Assembly (NCBI GenBank): GCA_025408405.1
Contig: JANYJE010000004.1
Location: forward strand, 1 to 64,000
Direction of reading: 5' to 3'
DNA length: 64,000 nt
Source: Nitrosomonadales bacterium
GTDB lineage: Bacteria > Pseudomonadota > Gammaproteobacteria > Burkholderiales > Gallionellaceae
A model generated the notes under the pieces. That model did not search any database. It was not told where the DNA came from and saw nothing but the letters and a program-made list of their open reading frames with translations. Shown piece after piece: positions 7,764 to 17,324 of this stretch (position 1 is the first letter of the stretch; every line of letters starts with the position of its first letter). Position numbers and translations under genes: made by a program.

Positions 7764-8396
7764 CTAGCCCAGCGCCGGGAATAAACCCCGCGCGCCGCTG
7801 GCGATGAATTCTACGGCAATTGCGGCGAGTACCAAGCCCATCAGCCGTGTAAACACGTCTATGCCAACCTTGCCCAGGCGTTGTGCCACCCACGGGGCAA
7901 TCAGAAAGGTGAGCCACACCGTCACGCTGAGCAGGACAATTTCCAGGCTCATGATCAGATAGTGTTCGACGCCGTGCACCTTGTGCGCTTCCACAATTAC
8001 CGCGCTGATGGAGCCGGGGCCTGCCAGCAAAGGCGTGGACAAAGGTACGATGGCGTGGGAAGCGGTGGCTTCCACATCCATGCTGTCTTCAACGCTGGGG
8101 AGCGGCTTGTAGACGTTGCCCTGCAGCATGGTGATGGCCATCAGCATTAACAGGATGCCGCCAGCCACACGGAAAGAACTGATGCTGATGCCGAAGAAGG
8201 CCAGCAGCGGTTCTCCTACCAGCAGTGCAACCATCAAGATGGTACAGACCGTCAGCGATGCAAGGCGGCCGACATGGGCGCGTTTTTGTTCGCTCAGCCT
8301 GGCAGTAAACAGGATGATGACGGGAATCATCCCGATCGGATCGAGAATCGCGAACAGGCTGATAAAAATCTTGGTGTATTCGGTGAAATCCAGCAT
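7764..8396 (-). CDS. MarC-family integral membrane protein
   Basis: A 210-residue UPF0056/MarC family inner-membrane protein with about six hydrophobic segments, starting [18 protein letters not shown], a hallmark of the family's first helix pair. MarC was once linked to multiple antibiotic resistance, but that role has been disputed and the family has no firmly established substrate. Length and N-terminus are standard. Its stop is close to heptad array B, which is the only structure between it and rluF. Confidence 0.88.
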   Translation of the reverse strand: MLDFTEYTKIFISLFAILDPIGMIPVIILFTARLSEQKRAHVGRLASLTVCTILMVALLVGEPLLAFFGISISSFRVAGGILLMLMAITMLQGNVYKPLPSVEDSMDVEATASHAIVPLSTPLLAGPGSISAVIVEAHKVHGVEHYLIMSLEIVLLSVTVWLTFLIAPWVAQRLGKVGIDVFTRLMGLVLAAIAVEFIASGARGLFPALG

Positions 8397-8488
8397 GGTG
8401 TCGTGTCAGCGCAAGGCGGGAACGGGTGGGCGCAAATTACACGCTTCAACAGTGCGAAGCAATAGCGCCAACGCAGGAAAACATAGTG

Positions 8489-9268
8489 TCAGAATTGGTA
8501 AGCAATCCCGAGGCTGGCATAGTGGCTGGAGCTGGTTTGCAGCAAAGGGCTGTTGAGCGCGTCACCACGCACCTGGCGGATTTCAAAGCTTCCCAGCAGC
8601 ATCCACTTGGGGTCTAGATCAAACGACCACAGCAGACCTTCGGCATTGAACAGCGCTCCGCTCTGCGCATTGAACACAGCCAAACCTGAAGCGGCGGCCT
8701 GTGGTGGCGAGATGCCGTAGTAGTACTGCGCGGCATTTGCATTGGCCCAGGTGGTCTGTGCAAAGAGGCCTGCATTCAGGCGTGCGCCGCCGTAAATCCC
8801 TGCGGTCAGGCGCAGGTCGGTCTGTGCACCGCGATCGCCATCGATGTCCTGGCGATAGCGCAAAAGCGCGATGATGGGCATGGGGCCAATGTTCTTTTCC
8901 AGCTCTGCATGCACACCCACAGACAAGCTGGGGGCAATAGTGGAAAAATTATGGCTGGCAAGAAATGCAGATTCCGTGCTGTCGCGCCCGCCCTCGTAGG
9001 CCAGCTGCGCGCCCAGCGTAAAGCCGCTGAGCAGTTCGGCCCTGGCGCCGCCTTCCAGCATGCCGAAAGTGGTGCGCGCGAACCATGGCTGGCCGTAATA
9101 GCGCACGACCGGGATCGGTACCGTATGGCTGGTATCTGCGCCGTCATAGGCCGGGCGCGACCATACGCCGGCACCCAGCAAGGTGGTGACGGGGGGCGCA
9201 TCTTCGGCCGCAGCCATGAACGGAGTAATGAGCAAAAGTGAAATGAGTAGCAGCCGTGTGTATGGCAT
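8489..9268 (-). CDS. MipA/OmpV-family outer-membrane protein
   Basis: A 259-residue exported beta-barrel. The signal peptide is about residues 1-21 (MPYTRLLLISLLLITPFMAAA). The mature start LLGAGVWSRPAYDGADT and the SVGVHAELEKN and IYGGARLNAG segments are typical of MipA/OmpV scaffolding-type porins. It ends in phenylalanine (IAYQF), the usual OMP assembly signal. ATG 9268 directly precedes the signal peptide; a longer frame from 9325 overlaps the upstream sulfatase gene and adds a non-signal-like extension. MipA was described as linking MltA and PBP1B in E. coli; the role here is inferred only by family. Confidence 0.85.
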   Translation of the reverse strand: MPYTRLLLISLLLITPFMAAAEDAPPVTTLLGAGVWSRPAYDGADTSHTVPIPVVRYYGQPWFARTTFGMLEGGARAELLSGFTLGAQLAYEGGRDSTESAFLASHNFSTIAPSLSVGVHAELEKNIGPMPIIALLRYRQDIDGDRGAQTDLRLTAGIYGGARLNAGLFAQTTWANANAAQYYYGISPPQAAASGLAVFNAQSGALFNAEGLLWSFDLDPKWMLLGSFEIRQVRGDALNSPLLQTSSSHYASLGIAYQF

Positions 9269-9321
9269 GTTGCGGGTCTCTTGAAATTGAAACGGAAGGC
9301 TGGAATTGGACATGCACAGGG

Positions 9322-11319
9322 TCACTTGCCGGCGTTGCCGGACGGCACAACGCGGTTTTCCACCAGCAGCCTGCTGATGGTCTGATACTCCGCCAGCAGG
9401 TTGCGCTCCATTTCATCCGTTGCGTGCGGACTCATGCCGGGAGCGTTGCCCAGGCGGTGCGTGAGATCATGCGAGACCCAGCCGCGCGAAGAAATCAGGT
9501 CAAACACATTGCCGCGTATGCCGAACGACACGCGCTCATTGCCCGCGCTTTCGTCCAGCAGCGAGCGCCCCAGGCCGGCATAGCCCGTCGACCAGTTGCC
9601 CAGATCGGCGATGGTGGGCGTGATGTCGAACTGGCTGCCGATGCGCTCGTCTATCCCCGGCTTGACTCCCGGTCCCACGATCAGGAGCGGTATGTGATAA
9701 AGGTTGGGCGTGATTTCCGCATGCTCCACAAATTCGTTGGCGTGATCCGCAGTCAGCACGAAAATCGTGTTGTCGTAATACCCGGCTTTCTTTGCCGCCG
9801 CAATGAATTCTCCCAGCGCCCAGTCGGCATAGAGCAGCGAATTGAGAAACTTGTCGCGGTCACTGTCGCTGGTGTATTTGCGCCAGCGCTGATCCGGGAT
9901 GAGCCAGGGCACGTGCGTGGTGGAGGTGAATATATAGCCGAGGAAAGGTTGGCGCGCCTTGGCAAACAGCTGGTGTGCTTCCTGGAAAGTGTTGTGATCC
10001 CAGGTGCCCCAGGTCGAGGCCGCCTTTTTGTGCTCGTGCAATTCGGGCATGTCCTCCGCGCCCTTGTAGGTGGAGAAGCCGGCGCGTGCAGCGATGGAAT
10101 CGAAACGGAACGAGCCGCGGTCGCTGCTTTGCAGAAAGAAGGTCTTGTAGCCTTGCGCCTGTGCCAGTTCACCCAGGAAGCTCTGCCTGTTCTGCTCTAT
10201 GCCCTCGCCCAGGAAAGGCATGCCGGGCAAGGTGGGCAGGCTGGCCAGTATCGCCTCCGCACCCTGAATGGAGCGCTGGCCATTGCCGTAAAAATGCGTA
10301 TACAAGCGCCCCTGTTTGGCAAGGCTGTCGAAGTTGGGTGTTACCCCGAGCGGCGGCAGGTGCATCTGTTCCCTGAGCGCATCTATATGCAGCGCACCCC
10401 AGCTCTCCAGCATCAGCACGACGACATTGGGTTTCGATCCGTGGCCGCTGAACCTGGCCTGCTGATAAATGGGGAAATTGGCGTCGTGGAATGGCGTGCT
10501 TGAGCCGGCCAGGGTGTGCTGGGTTCTGGAGATGGCCTCGTCCTGCGGCATGAAATCGCGGAGGGGGGGGGCGCTGTCGTTGAGGGCGCGCGTCACCGCA
10601 AAGGCGCCGTTGAGTGCAAGGTAGCCCTGGGCGACAGAATTGGAGAAGAACGCGTCGCCCACGCTGATCGGTTTTCCAGACCATCCGCCGCGGCCGAGAA
10701 TGACAAACAGCAGCAGTGCCAGCACGATGCTGACGAGGCGCGGCCATACGCGCCTGGGCGCAGCCGGTACCGGGTGCACCAGACGGCGCCACAGCAGTGC
10801 GCCGAAGGCGGCGCCCAGGGTAAACAGCAGCAGCATGACGCCATACTGGCCAAATGCCAGCGCCACCATCGGGCCGATGTCCTCGGACATGGCGCCGATT
10901 TCGGAACCCACGTGTCTATGCACCACGCCGAAATAAATGGTGTCGGCTGCCAGCATGAACACCAGCAGCAGCACGACCAGGTAGATCAACCATCCCCACA
11001 GGCGCTGCCAGTAGGCATGATGTGCCCAGCGGAACGGCAGCATCATGAACAGCAGCGGCAGGAAAATACCCATCACGGCAATCGAAATATCAAAGCGCAG
11101 GCCGACCGCAAACGCCGACAGCACTTCCAGCAAGCCCAGGCTCTGGAAATCTTCGTGGTAAACCAGATACAAGGCGAGCCGCGCCAGGCTGAACGGCAAC
11201 AGGCAGGCAACGACAATCAGCGCGACACGGCCGTAGGCGTGCTTGTGCAGGGCCAGCGCGGTAAGCTTGATGGTTGCCAGAACGGGGTTGGGAGCGTGGA
11301 TTCGTAAGGGTGTGGTCAT
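9322..11319 (-). CDS. LTA-synthase-like sulfatase/phosphoethanolamine-transferase family membrane protein
   Basis: A 665-residue inner-membrane enzyme. Five predicted transmembrane helices lie in about the first 220 residues; a large periplasmic alkaline-phosphatase/sulfatase domain follows. Metal-site motifs are visible: NVVVLMLESWG (first metal ligand) and TADHANEF, with LYHIPLLIVGPG. At the nucleophile position the sequence is YGNGQRSIQGAEAIL near residue 350, with serine where many relatives have threonine. Gram-negative members transfer glycerophosphate or phosphoethanolamine to periplasmic glycans or lipids; the acceptor is unknown here. The mipA-like gene follows on the same strand. 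Confidence 0.85.
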   Translation of the reverse strand: MTTPLRIHAPNPVLATIKLTALALHKHAYGRVALIVVACLLPFSLARLALYLVYHEDFQSLGLLEVLSAFAVGLRFDISIAVMGIFLPLLFMMLPFRWAHHAYWQRLWGWLIYLVVLLLVFMLAADTIYFGVVHRHVGSEIGAMSEDIGPMVALAFGQYGVMLLLFTLGAAFGALLWRRLVHPVPAAPRRVWPRLVSIVLALLLFVILGRGGWSGKPISVGDAFFSNSVAQGYLALNGAFAVTRALNDSAPPLRDFMPQDEAISRTQHTLAGSSTPFHDANFPIYQQARFSGHGSKPNVVVLMLESWGALHIDALREQMHLPPLGVTPNFDSLAKQGRLYTHFYGNGQRSIQGAEAILASLPTLPGMPFLGEGIEQNRQSFLGELAQAQGYKTFFLQSSDRGSFRFDSIAARAGFSTYKGAEDMPELHEHKKAASTWGTWDHNTFQEAHQLFAKARQPFLGYIFTSTTHVPWLIPDQRWRKYTSDSDRDKFLNSLLYADWALGEFIAAAKKAGYYDNTIFVLTADHANEFVEHAEITPNLYHIPLLIVGPGVKPGIDERIGSQFDITPTIADLGNWSTGYAGLGRSLLDESAGNERVSFGIRGNVFDLISSRGWVSHDLTHRLGNAPGMSPHATDEMERNLLAEYQTISRLLVENRVVPSGNAGK

Positions 11320-11529
11320 GGGTTCAGGTGGTTACGTTCGCTGGTCTGCGTGCTGTTATCGGGCGGTTAACCGCTTTGCGGGTATGCGTCCTCCCGGGTG
11401 CTGCATTGCATCAGTTGGCCGTTAATATTCCATTAATGTCCTAATTATAATATTCATTGATTTGCGTGGCAGTGCAATTAGCGCATTTTTAGAGTAACAC
11501 CTGCTGTTTTTTATAGAAAGGTATACAAA

Positions 11530-11997
11530 ATGAAACTCATTACCCTGTTGTCGTCTTTCCTGGCCCTGTCCATTTTGACTCCTGTGCTGGCACTGGGTGC
11601 GATCAACTGCGAGCCTAAAGACCCCACACTCACCACCGCTCAGCGTACCGCTTATACCAAGCAATGCCTGGCCGAAGCGGGTTCTCCGGCCAATGTTAAA
11701 AAGCGTGCCGAGCAGCGGAAAAAAACGGTCTGCGAGCAGAATGCAAAAAACAAGGCGCTGACGGGAGCTGAAAAAGCCAGATACGAAGCCGATTGCGTAA
11801 ACAAGAATGTGGCTAATGAGGCAGCAGCGATGTCTGCCAAACCTAAAATCAAGCCTGAGGCAGCAGCGGCACCAGCCAAATTGCAAAAGAAGCCAGCAGC
11901 AGCCGAGACTGGAAACAAATCGAAGCCCGCCAAGACTGTGAAGAAGCCGAAGCCGGCCAAGGCTGAAAAGAAATCGCAACCAGACAACGCCCGGTAA
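11530..11997 (+). CDS. Secreted PsiF-repeat-like protein with an Ala/Lys-rich tail
   Basis: A 155-residue protein with a clear signal peptide (about residues 1-22, cleavage after VLALG or nearby). A cysteine-containing region follows with two PsiF-like repeats (RTAYTKQCLAEAG; KARYEADCVNK, with CEQNAKNKALTG between). The last third is a low-complexity lysine/alanine/proline tail. PsiF in E. coli is phosphate-starvation inducible and of unknown function. AAAGG 9 bp upstream supports the start. A TATAAT box at 11446-11451 may be its -10. A strong terminator follows. Confidence 0.65.
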   Translation: MKLITLLSSFLALSILTPVLALGAINCEPKDPTLTTAQRTAYTKQCLAEAGSPANVKKRAEQRKKTVCEQNAKNKALTGAEKARYEADCVNKNVANEAAAMSAKPKIKPEAAAAPAKLQKKPAAAETGNKSKPAKTVKKPKPAKAEKKSQPDNAR

Positions 11998-12034
11998 AAT
12001 CGCAAAGCAAGCTTGCAGCACTTTGAACAAGCAG

Positions 12035-12065
12035 CGCCGACTCTTCCCAGTCGGCGTTTTTTTTT
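12035..12065 (+). terminator. Rho-independent terminator after the PsiF-like gene
   Basis: CGCCGAC at 12035-12041 pairs with GTCGGCG at 12050-12056 and is followed by nine T residues. It begins 38 bp after the stop. The 225 bp between here and the next gene show nothing clear beyond a possible 8-codon ORF with a good Shine-Dalgarno sequence at 12184. Confidence 0.9.
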
Positions 12066-12290
12066 GCGCGTGCGCTGCTGGCAGGCATGCTTCAAGTGGC
12101 ACGCATTGGCATGGTTAAGCCTGAGTCGTTATCACCTGTGCGATGAGCTGTCGCTGCGGCCAGATGGTGAAGGAGATAATTTAATGATAGATTGCGCACC
12201 CATCATATAGCTGAGCGCCGCCATGCTGCCTGGCGCAGCGCAAAAATATTTCTCCATTGAAGTAGCAAGGCAATAAGTTAAAATCATCTG

Positions 12291-13646
12291 ATGTCTCTCA
12301 TAAGCCGAATCAAACTGATGTTCAAATCCAGCGAGCGCAAGCGCGTGGAGGAATCGCTGCGGGAAAGCGAAGAAAAATACCGCGAGCTTTTTGATAACGC
12401 GAGCGACTTTGTTTACAGCACGGATGCGAACGGGATTTTCACCTCGGCCAACAGGTCGCTAATCAGTACGCTGGGTTACAGCCGTGAAGAAATAATCGGC
12501 GAACACATCAGCAAAATTCTGTCGCCGGAAAATTTTGCCATCGCCCAGCAGATGACAGTCAGGAAGCTTAGCGGGGAAGTGGATGCCACCCAATATGAAC
12601 TGGAAATCCTCTCCAAAGATGGGGGCACGATACCGGTCGAGTTAAATAGCAGACTTATCCATAAGGATGGCAAGCCCGCCGGGATACAAGGGACCGGGCG
12701 CGACATCAGTGACCGCAAGGAGGCCGAAAAGGCGCAGCGCCTTGCGGTGCTGGTTTACCAGAACAGCAGCGAAGCGATGATGATTGCCGATGCAGACGAC
12801 CGCATCATCGCCATCAATCCGGCATTTACGCGCCTGACAGGTTACACGCAGGATGAAGCTATCGGCAATAACCCGAAAATGCTGAGTTCAGGACGCCAGG
12901 AGCGGGCTTTTTACCAACAGATGTGGCGGGCGCTAACCACAGCCGGGCAATGGCAGGGGGAGTTGTGGAACAGGCGCAAGGGCGGTGAATTGTATTGCGA
13001 ATGGATTTCCATCAACACGGTCTTCAATGCAAATGGTTCGGTGCATCGGCGTGTGGCGATTTTCTATGACATCACCCGTAAAAAAGAATCAGATGAATTG
13101 ATCTGGAAATACGCCAATTTCGATCCGCTGACCCAGCTTCCCAACCGCCGCCTGTTTCATGACCGCCTGGAACAGGAGATCAGGAAATCCCATCGTGACG
13201 GCCACACGATGGCGCTGATGTTTATCGACCTCGACCGTTTCAAGGAGGTGAACGACACGCTCGGGCACGCACAGGGCGACATCCTGCTGAGCGCGGCGGC
13301 GCGGCGTATTGTCGAGTGTGTGCGCGGATCCGATACCGTTGCCCGCATGGGCGGCGATGAATTCACCGTCATCCTGTCCGAACTTGACGACGTCGACAGC
13401 GTTAAGCGTGTCGCCCAAAACATCATCGACAAGCTGGCACTGCCCTTTCAATTGCCTGATGGAACAGTCCTGGTATCAGCCAGCATAGGCATCACCCTGT
13501 ACCCAAGTGACGCAACAGAAAGCGAAGCTCTGTTAAAGAACGCCGATCAGGCCATGTACGCCGCAAAAAATCTGGGGCGCAACCGCTTTAGCTACTTTAC
13601 CGCCGCCTGGACAGAGCATTTGCCGCTGCGCTCGAATCCTGCTTGA
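12291..13646 (+). CDS. PAS-PAS-GGDEF diguanylate cyclase
   Basis: A 451-residue cytosolic sensor protein. PAS 1 spans about residues 22-145 (YRELFDNASDFVYSTD ... GRDISDRKEAE) and PAS 2 about 150-270 (INPAFTRLTGYTQDEAIG ... FYDITRKKE). A GGDEF domain follows from about 275. The active motif is MGGDEFTV, preceded by an RGSD inhibitory I-site exactly five residues upstream, so product inhibition by c-di-GMP is expected. No transmembrane segment is present. It is convergent with a second protein of similar PAS-GGDEF layout, and their GGDEF domains are closely alike. The start has only a weak ribosome-binding site, so the exact N-terminus is uncertain. Confidence 0.92.
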   Translation: MSLISRIKLMFKSSERKRVEESLRESEEKYRELFDNASDFVYSTDANGIFTSANRSLISTLGYSREEIIGEHISKILSPENFAIAQQMTVRKLSGEVDATQYELEILSKDGGTIPVELNSRLIHKDGKPAGIQGTGRDISDRKEAEKAQRLAVLVYQNSSEAMMIADADDRIIAINPAFTRLTGYTQDEAIGNNPKMLSSGRQERAFYQQMWRALTTAGQWQGELWNRRKGGELYCEWISINTVFNANGSVHRRVAIFYDITRKKESDELIWKYANFDPLTQLPNRRLFHDRLEQEIRKSHRDGHTMALMFIDLDRFKEVNDTLGHAQGDILLSAAARRIVECVRGSDTVARMGGDEFTVILSELDDVDSVKRVAQNIIDKLALPFQLPDGTVLVSASIGITLYPSDATESEALLKNADQAMYAAKNLGRNRFSYFTAAWTEHLPLRSNPA

Positions 13647-13706
13647 CTCATCGGGCAACCCGCTCAAATCCGCTGGTCTTGCAGATCATCTCGTGTCTGC
13701 GCCTTG

Positions 13707-15368
13707 TTATGCCGTGTGCTTGAAATGGCTGAAGCAATTGCGCCCCGAACGCTTGGCCGCGTACATGGCCTGATCGGCGTTCTTTAACAGAGCTTCGCTT
13801 TCTGTTGCGTCACTTGGGTACAGGGTGATGCCTATGCTGGCGGAAATGCGTGCGGTTTCATTGTTCAGATGAAAAGGGGCCGACAGCTTGCTGATGATGT
13901 CCTGTGCAATACGCTCCACGCTGCGGGTGCTGTCCAGTTCGGACAGGATGACGGTGAATTCATCGCCGCCCAGCCGCGATACCGTGTCAATTTTGCGCAC
14001 GCATTCAATGATGCGGTGCACGGCTTCGCTCAGCAGCGTATCGCCCTGACTGTGCCCGAGCGTGTCGTTCACTTCCTTGAAGCGGTCGAGGTCGATAAAC
14101 ATCAGCGCCATCGGCAAGCCAGAGCGGTGCGATTTCTTGATCTCCATGCCCAGGCGATCATTGAACAGGCGGCGGTTGGGCACCCCGGTAAGGGGATCGT
14201 AATAGGCGTGACGCCGTATGGTTTCCTCGGCACGTTTCTGGTCGGTGACATCCGATAACAGTGTGACCCGCCTCAGCACATTCCCATTGTCGTCATAGGT
14301 GGTGTGGATGAGTTGCCATACGGCGATTTCGTGCCCATCCTTGTGGCGGTTCCAGATCTCGCCTTCCCAGATGCCGGTGGTGTTGAGCTGGTGCCACATG
14401 GCCTTGTAGAAGGACTTGCCCTGCCGCCCCGAGCTCTGAAACTTCGGATTCTTGCCGATGGCTTCTGCGGCCGTGTAGCCGGTGAGACAGGTGAATGCCG
14501 GATTCACGGCAACGATGAGATTGTTGCTGTCGGTGATCATCACTGCTTCGCCGACGGCCTGATACACCAGCGCTGCGAATTGCAGTTCCTCCTGTGTTTT
14601 CTTGTATGCGGTAATGTCCTGCACTGTGCCTGTGGAGAAAAGCGCCTTGCCTGCGTCATCGTAAACGGCCAAGCCGCGCTCGTTCACCCATTTGATGCGG
14701 CCGTCCGGCATGCACAGGCGATGCGCAATTTCGTACGGTGTGCGGTGCTCTATCGACCTGAAATAGGCCAGGTCGACCAGGTCGCGATCTTCAGGATGTA
14801 CCGTGTTCAGGAACGTTGCGTAGTTGGCGTCGAATTTTGCCGGATCAAGCTCGAAGATGCGGAATATTTCGTCCGACCAGGTCAGCTTGTCGCAGGCCAG
14901 ATCCAGATGCCAGCTGCCGACATGGGCGATGTGCTGCGCTTCGTTAAGATGCACGTCGCTGGCGCGCAGTGCGTTGAGTGTGGCTGCCTGCGCTTGCAAC
15001 ACAGTGACGCGTTGTTCGGCGATGGTCAGCCTGACATTCAGCAACTGCGGGTCGACGGGTTTGGCCAGGTAATCGTCCGCACCGGCGGCGAGTACCTGTT
15101 CCAGATCACCCGCCTGGGTGCGTGCCGTAATCACCAGGATCAGGCTTGCAGCGGTTGTCTGGCTGCTGCGGATTCTGCGGCACAGCTCCAGCCCAGCCAT
15201 GCCGGGCGCGAGGCAGTCCAAAATAAGCAAGGGGAAGTGCTGTGTCTGGCATGCCTGCCAGGCACTCTCGCCATCGCCAAATTCGGCCACGCTGTGGCCG
15301 CGTATTTCCAGGACGCTCTTGAGCAATGCACGCATTTCCGCGTCGTCTTCAACCAGCAGAACATTCAT
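13707..15368 (-). CDS. Response regulator with PAS-PAS-GGDEF output (diguanylate cyclase)
   Basis: A 553-residue protein. The receiver domain (1-120) has the acidic pair D8-D9, phospho-acceptor D51 in LLILDC, T81 and K103. A short coiled linker leads to two PAS domains (about 145-260 and 265-385), then GGDEF (about 390-550) with LGGDEFTV and an RKID I-site five residues upstream. It would make c-di-GMP in response to an unidentified kinase; no partner kinase is adjacent. Its last 280 residues closely resemble the convergent neighbour, pointing to a duplication to which a receiver was added or from which one was lost. Confidence 0.93.
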   Translation of the reverse strand: MNVLLVEDDAEMRALLKSVLEIRGHSVAEFGDGESAWQACQTQHFPLLILDCLAPGMAGLELCRRIRSSQTTAASLILVITARTQAGDLEQVLAAGADDYLAKPVDPQLLNVRLTIAEQRVTVLQAQAATLNALRASDVHLNEAQHIAHVGSWHLDLACDKLTWSDEIFRIFELDPAKFDANYATFLNTVHPEDRDLVDLAYFRSIEHRTPYEIAHRLCMPDGRIKWVNERGLAVYDDAGKALFSTGTVQDITAYKKTQEELQFAALVYQAVGEAVMITDSNNLIVAVNPAFTCLTGYTAAEAIGKNPKFQSSGRQGKSFYKAMWHQLNTTGIWEGEIWNRHKDGHEIAVWQLIHTTYDDNGNVLRRVTLLSDVTDQKRAEETIRRHAYYDPLTGVPNRRLFNDRLGMEIKKSHRSGLPMALMFIDLDRFKEVNDTLGHSQGDTLLSEAVHRIIECVRKIDTVSRLGGDEFTVILSELDSTRSVERIAQDIISKLSAPFHLNNETARISASIGITLYPSDATESEALLKNADQAMYAAKRSGRNCFSHFKHTA

Positions 15369-15561
15369 AATCTCGCACCCCGGGGTTGTTACTTGCAGGA
15401 AAGCTGCTGCGAAGCATCCGCGCTTACTATCTGTGCCGCAATAGGCAAGAATGCCTAGACAATTATCTGTTCAGGCCTAATCCTTGTAACAAATAATGAC
15501 ATTGCAGCCGCGTTCTGCGTAAGCGCGACTTCCCCGTATAATCGCGCCCATCAATTCATGA

Positions 15562-17082
15562 ATGCCTGCCGTGACTCTTGCTCGCCTGAATAAATATCTG
15601 CTGGTTTTCTGTGGCGGCCTGCTGGCCGTGCCGGGCTTCGCGCCATTCTCGCTGTATCCGCTGGTGGCGCTGGCGTTGGCACTGCTGTTTGTGCAATGGC
15701 AGCATGCGCCTGGCAAATGGCAGGCGGCGCGGCTGGGCTTCGCCTTTGGCCTGGGCCTGTTCAGCGCGGGCATAGGCTGGCTGTATGTTGCGCTGCATGA
15801 GTTTGGCGACATGCCGATGTTGCTGGCCGCCCCCGCCATTGCCGTGTTCGCCGCCTTGCTCGCCCTGTTTCCGGCGGGCGTGGGATATGCGCAGGCACGG
15901 CTGCGCTTCAGGCTGGGCAGTCGTGCCGGCTTGCCTGCCTATGTGGCGCTGTTGCTGGTGATGCCCGCGCTGTGGGTGCTGCTGGAGTGGCTGCGCGGCC
16001 TGCTCTTCACCGGCTTCCCGTGGCTGGCACTGGGCTATGCGCAGGCGGCAGAAAGCCCCTTGGTGGGCTTCGCGCCGCTGTTCGGAGTGTACGGCGTGTC
16101 GCTGACGGTGGCGCTCAGCGCGGGCCTGCTGGCTTTGCTGTGGACAGTGCGCTGGAGCAGGCCGGGCAAGCTGGCCTGCGCGGCTTTGCTGCTGCTGTGG
16201 CTGGGCGGCGTGGCGCTGCGTAATGTGGAGTGGACGCAGGCACAAGGCGAGCCGCTCAAGGTAAGCCTGCTGCAAGGTAACATCGCGCAGGATGAAAAGT
16301 TCGAGGAGGGGCAACTGGTCGGCACCATGGAGACCTATCGCCGCCTGGCAGAGGGCAGCGATGCTCGCCTGATCGTGCTGCCGGAGACCGCTCTTCCGCT
16401 GCTGCGCCACGAATTGCCGCCGCGCTTTGAGGAGCTGCTGCGCAACCATGCGCGGCAGAACGCCGGCGACATACTGATAGGCGCATTCGAACGCGACCAG
16501 GGGCTGTATTACAACAGCGTGTTTACGCTCGGCAGCGCCGACAGCCAGAGCTACCGCAAGAATCATCTGGTGCCGTTCGGAGAGTTCATCCCGCTGCGCC
16601 CGCTGCTGGGCTGGCTGATCAACGATGTGCTGCACATCCCTATGGGTGATCTCGCGCGCGGCGACCAGCGCCAGCAGGTACTGCATGTGGCGGGGCAGCG
16701 CGTGGCGGTGGACATCTGCTACGAGGACGTGTTCGGAGAAGAAATCATCCACTACCTGCCCGAAGCCACTCTGCTGGTGAATGTCACCAACGATGCCTGG
16801 TACGGCGCGTCGCACGCCGCCATGCAGCACAACCAGATCTCGCAGATGCGCGCGCTGGAAACAGGGCGCATGATGCTGCGCGCCACCAATACTGGAGTCA
16901 CCTCGGTGATCGGCCGCGATGGCCGCATCGTGAAGATGTTGCCGCAGCATGTGGAAGGCGTGCTCAGCGCCGAGGTGCAGGGCTATAGCGGCAGTACGCC
17001 GTATGTGCGCTGGGGCAATGCGGCAATGCTCGGCCTGCTGGCGGTGATGCTGGCGGCCGCGTGGCGGTTGCGCCGCCGATGA
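15562..17082 (+). CDS. lnt: Apolipoprotein N-acyltransferase Lnt
   Basis: A 506-residue inner-membrane enzyme completing lipoprotein maturation by N-acylating the diacylglyceryl cysteine. Six to seven N-terminal hydrophobic helices fill about residues 1-210. A periplasmic nitrilase-like domain follows with the catalytic triad visible as E275 (LPETALP), K333 (YRKNHLVPFGEF) and C386 (VDICYEDVFG). A final membrane segment lies near 485-500. The stop overlaps the GIY-YIG start (ATGA). In relatives it normally follows corC directly. Confidence 0.96.
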   Translation: MPAVTLARLNKYLLVFCGGLLAVPGFAPFSLYPLVALALALLFVQWQHAPGKWQAARLGFAFGLGLFSAGIGWLYVALHEFGDMPMLLAAPAIAVFAALLALFPAGVGYAQARLRFRLGSRAGLPAYVALLLVMPALWVLLEWLRGLLFTGFPWLALGYAQAAESPLVGFAPLFGVYGVSLTVALSAGLLALLWTVRWSRPGKLACAALLLLWLGGVALRNVEWTQAQGEPLKVSLLQGNIAQDEKFEEGQLVGTMETYRRLAEGSDARLIVLPETALPLLRHELPPRFEELLRNHARQNAGDILIGAFERDQGLYYNSVFTLGSADSQSYRKNHLVPFGEFIPLRPLLGWLINDVLHIPMGDLARGDQRQQVLHVAGQRVAVDICYEDVFGEEIIHYLPEATLLVNVTNDAWYGASHAAMQHNQISQMRALETGRMMLRATNTGVTSVIGRDGRIVKMLPQHVEGVLSAEVQGYSGSTPYVRWGNAAMLGLLAVMLAAAWRLRRR

Positions 17083-17324
17083 GCTGGGTGTGCTATCTGT
17101 TGCGCTGCGCCGATGACACGCTGTATTGCGGCATCAGCAATGACCTCGGCAAACGCCTGGCCGCGCACAACGCCGGTGAGGGTGCCAAGTACACGCGCGG
17201 GCGCACGCCATTGCAGCTGGTGTACGCGGAGCCCTGCGCCGACAAATCTGCGGCGCTGAAGCGCGAGCTGAAAATAAAGCGCATGCCGCGTGGCGACAAG
17301 CTGGCTTTGTGTGGTGTGAAGTGA
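17079..17324 (+). CDS. GIY-YIG nuclease superfamily protein (UPF0213/YhbQ-like)
   Basis: An 81-residue single-domain protein. The GIY-YIG signature appears in the family variant form as CYLLRCADDTLYCGISNDLGKRLAAHN; the basic segment RELKIKRMPRGDKLAL completes the fold. The start at 17079 overlaps the lnt stop by four bases. YhbQ-type proteins are small DNA nucleases thought to act in DNA damage handling; the substrate here is not known. Confidence 0.88.
   Translation: MSWVCYLLRCADDTLYCGISNDLGKRLAAHNAGEGAKYTRGRTPLQLVYAEPCADKSAALKRELKIKRMPRGDKLALCGVK

Noticed and set aside
9269-9325. Longer start for the MipA-like gene
   Set aside because: The extension overlaps the end of the sulfatase gene and puts the hydrophobic signal segment away from the N-terminus.
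12184-12210. 8-codon ORF with a strong Shine-Dalgarno sequence before the PAS-GGDEF gene
   Set aside because: Too short to judge, with no attenuator structure after it; noted in the terminator entry but not listed as a gene.
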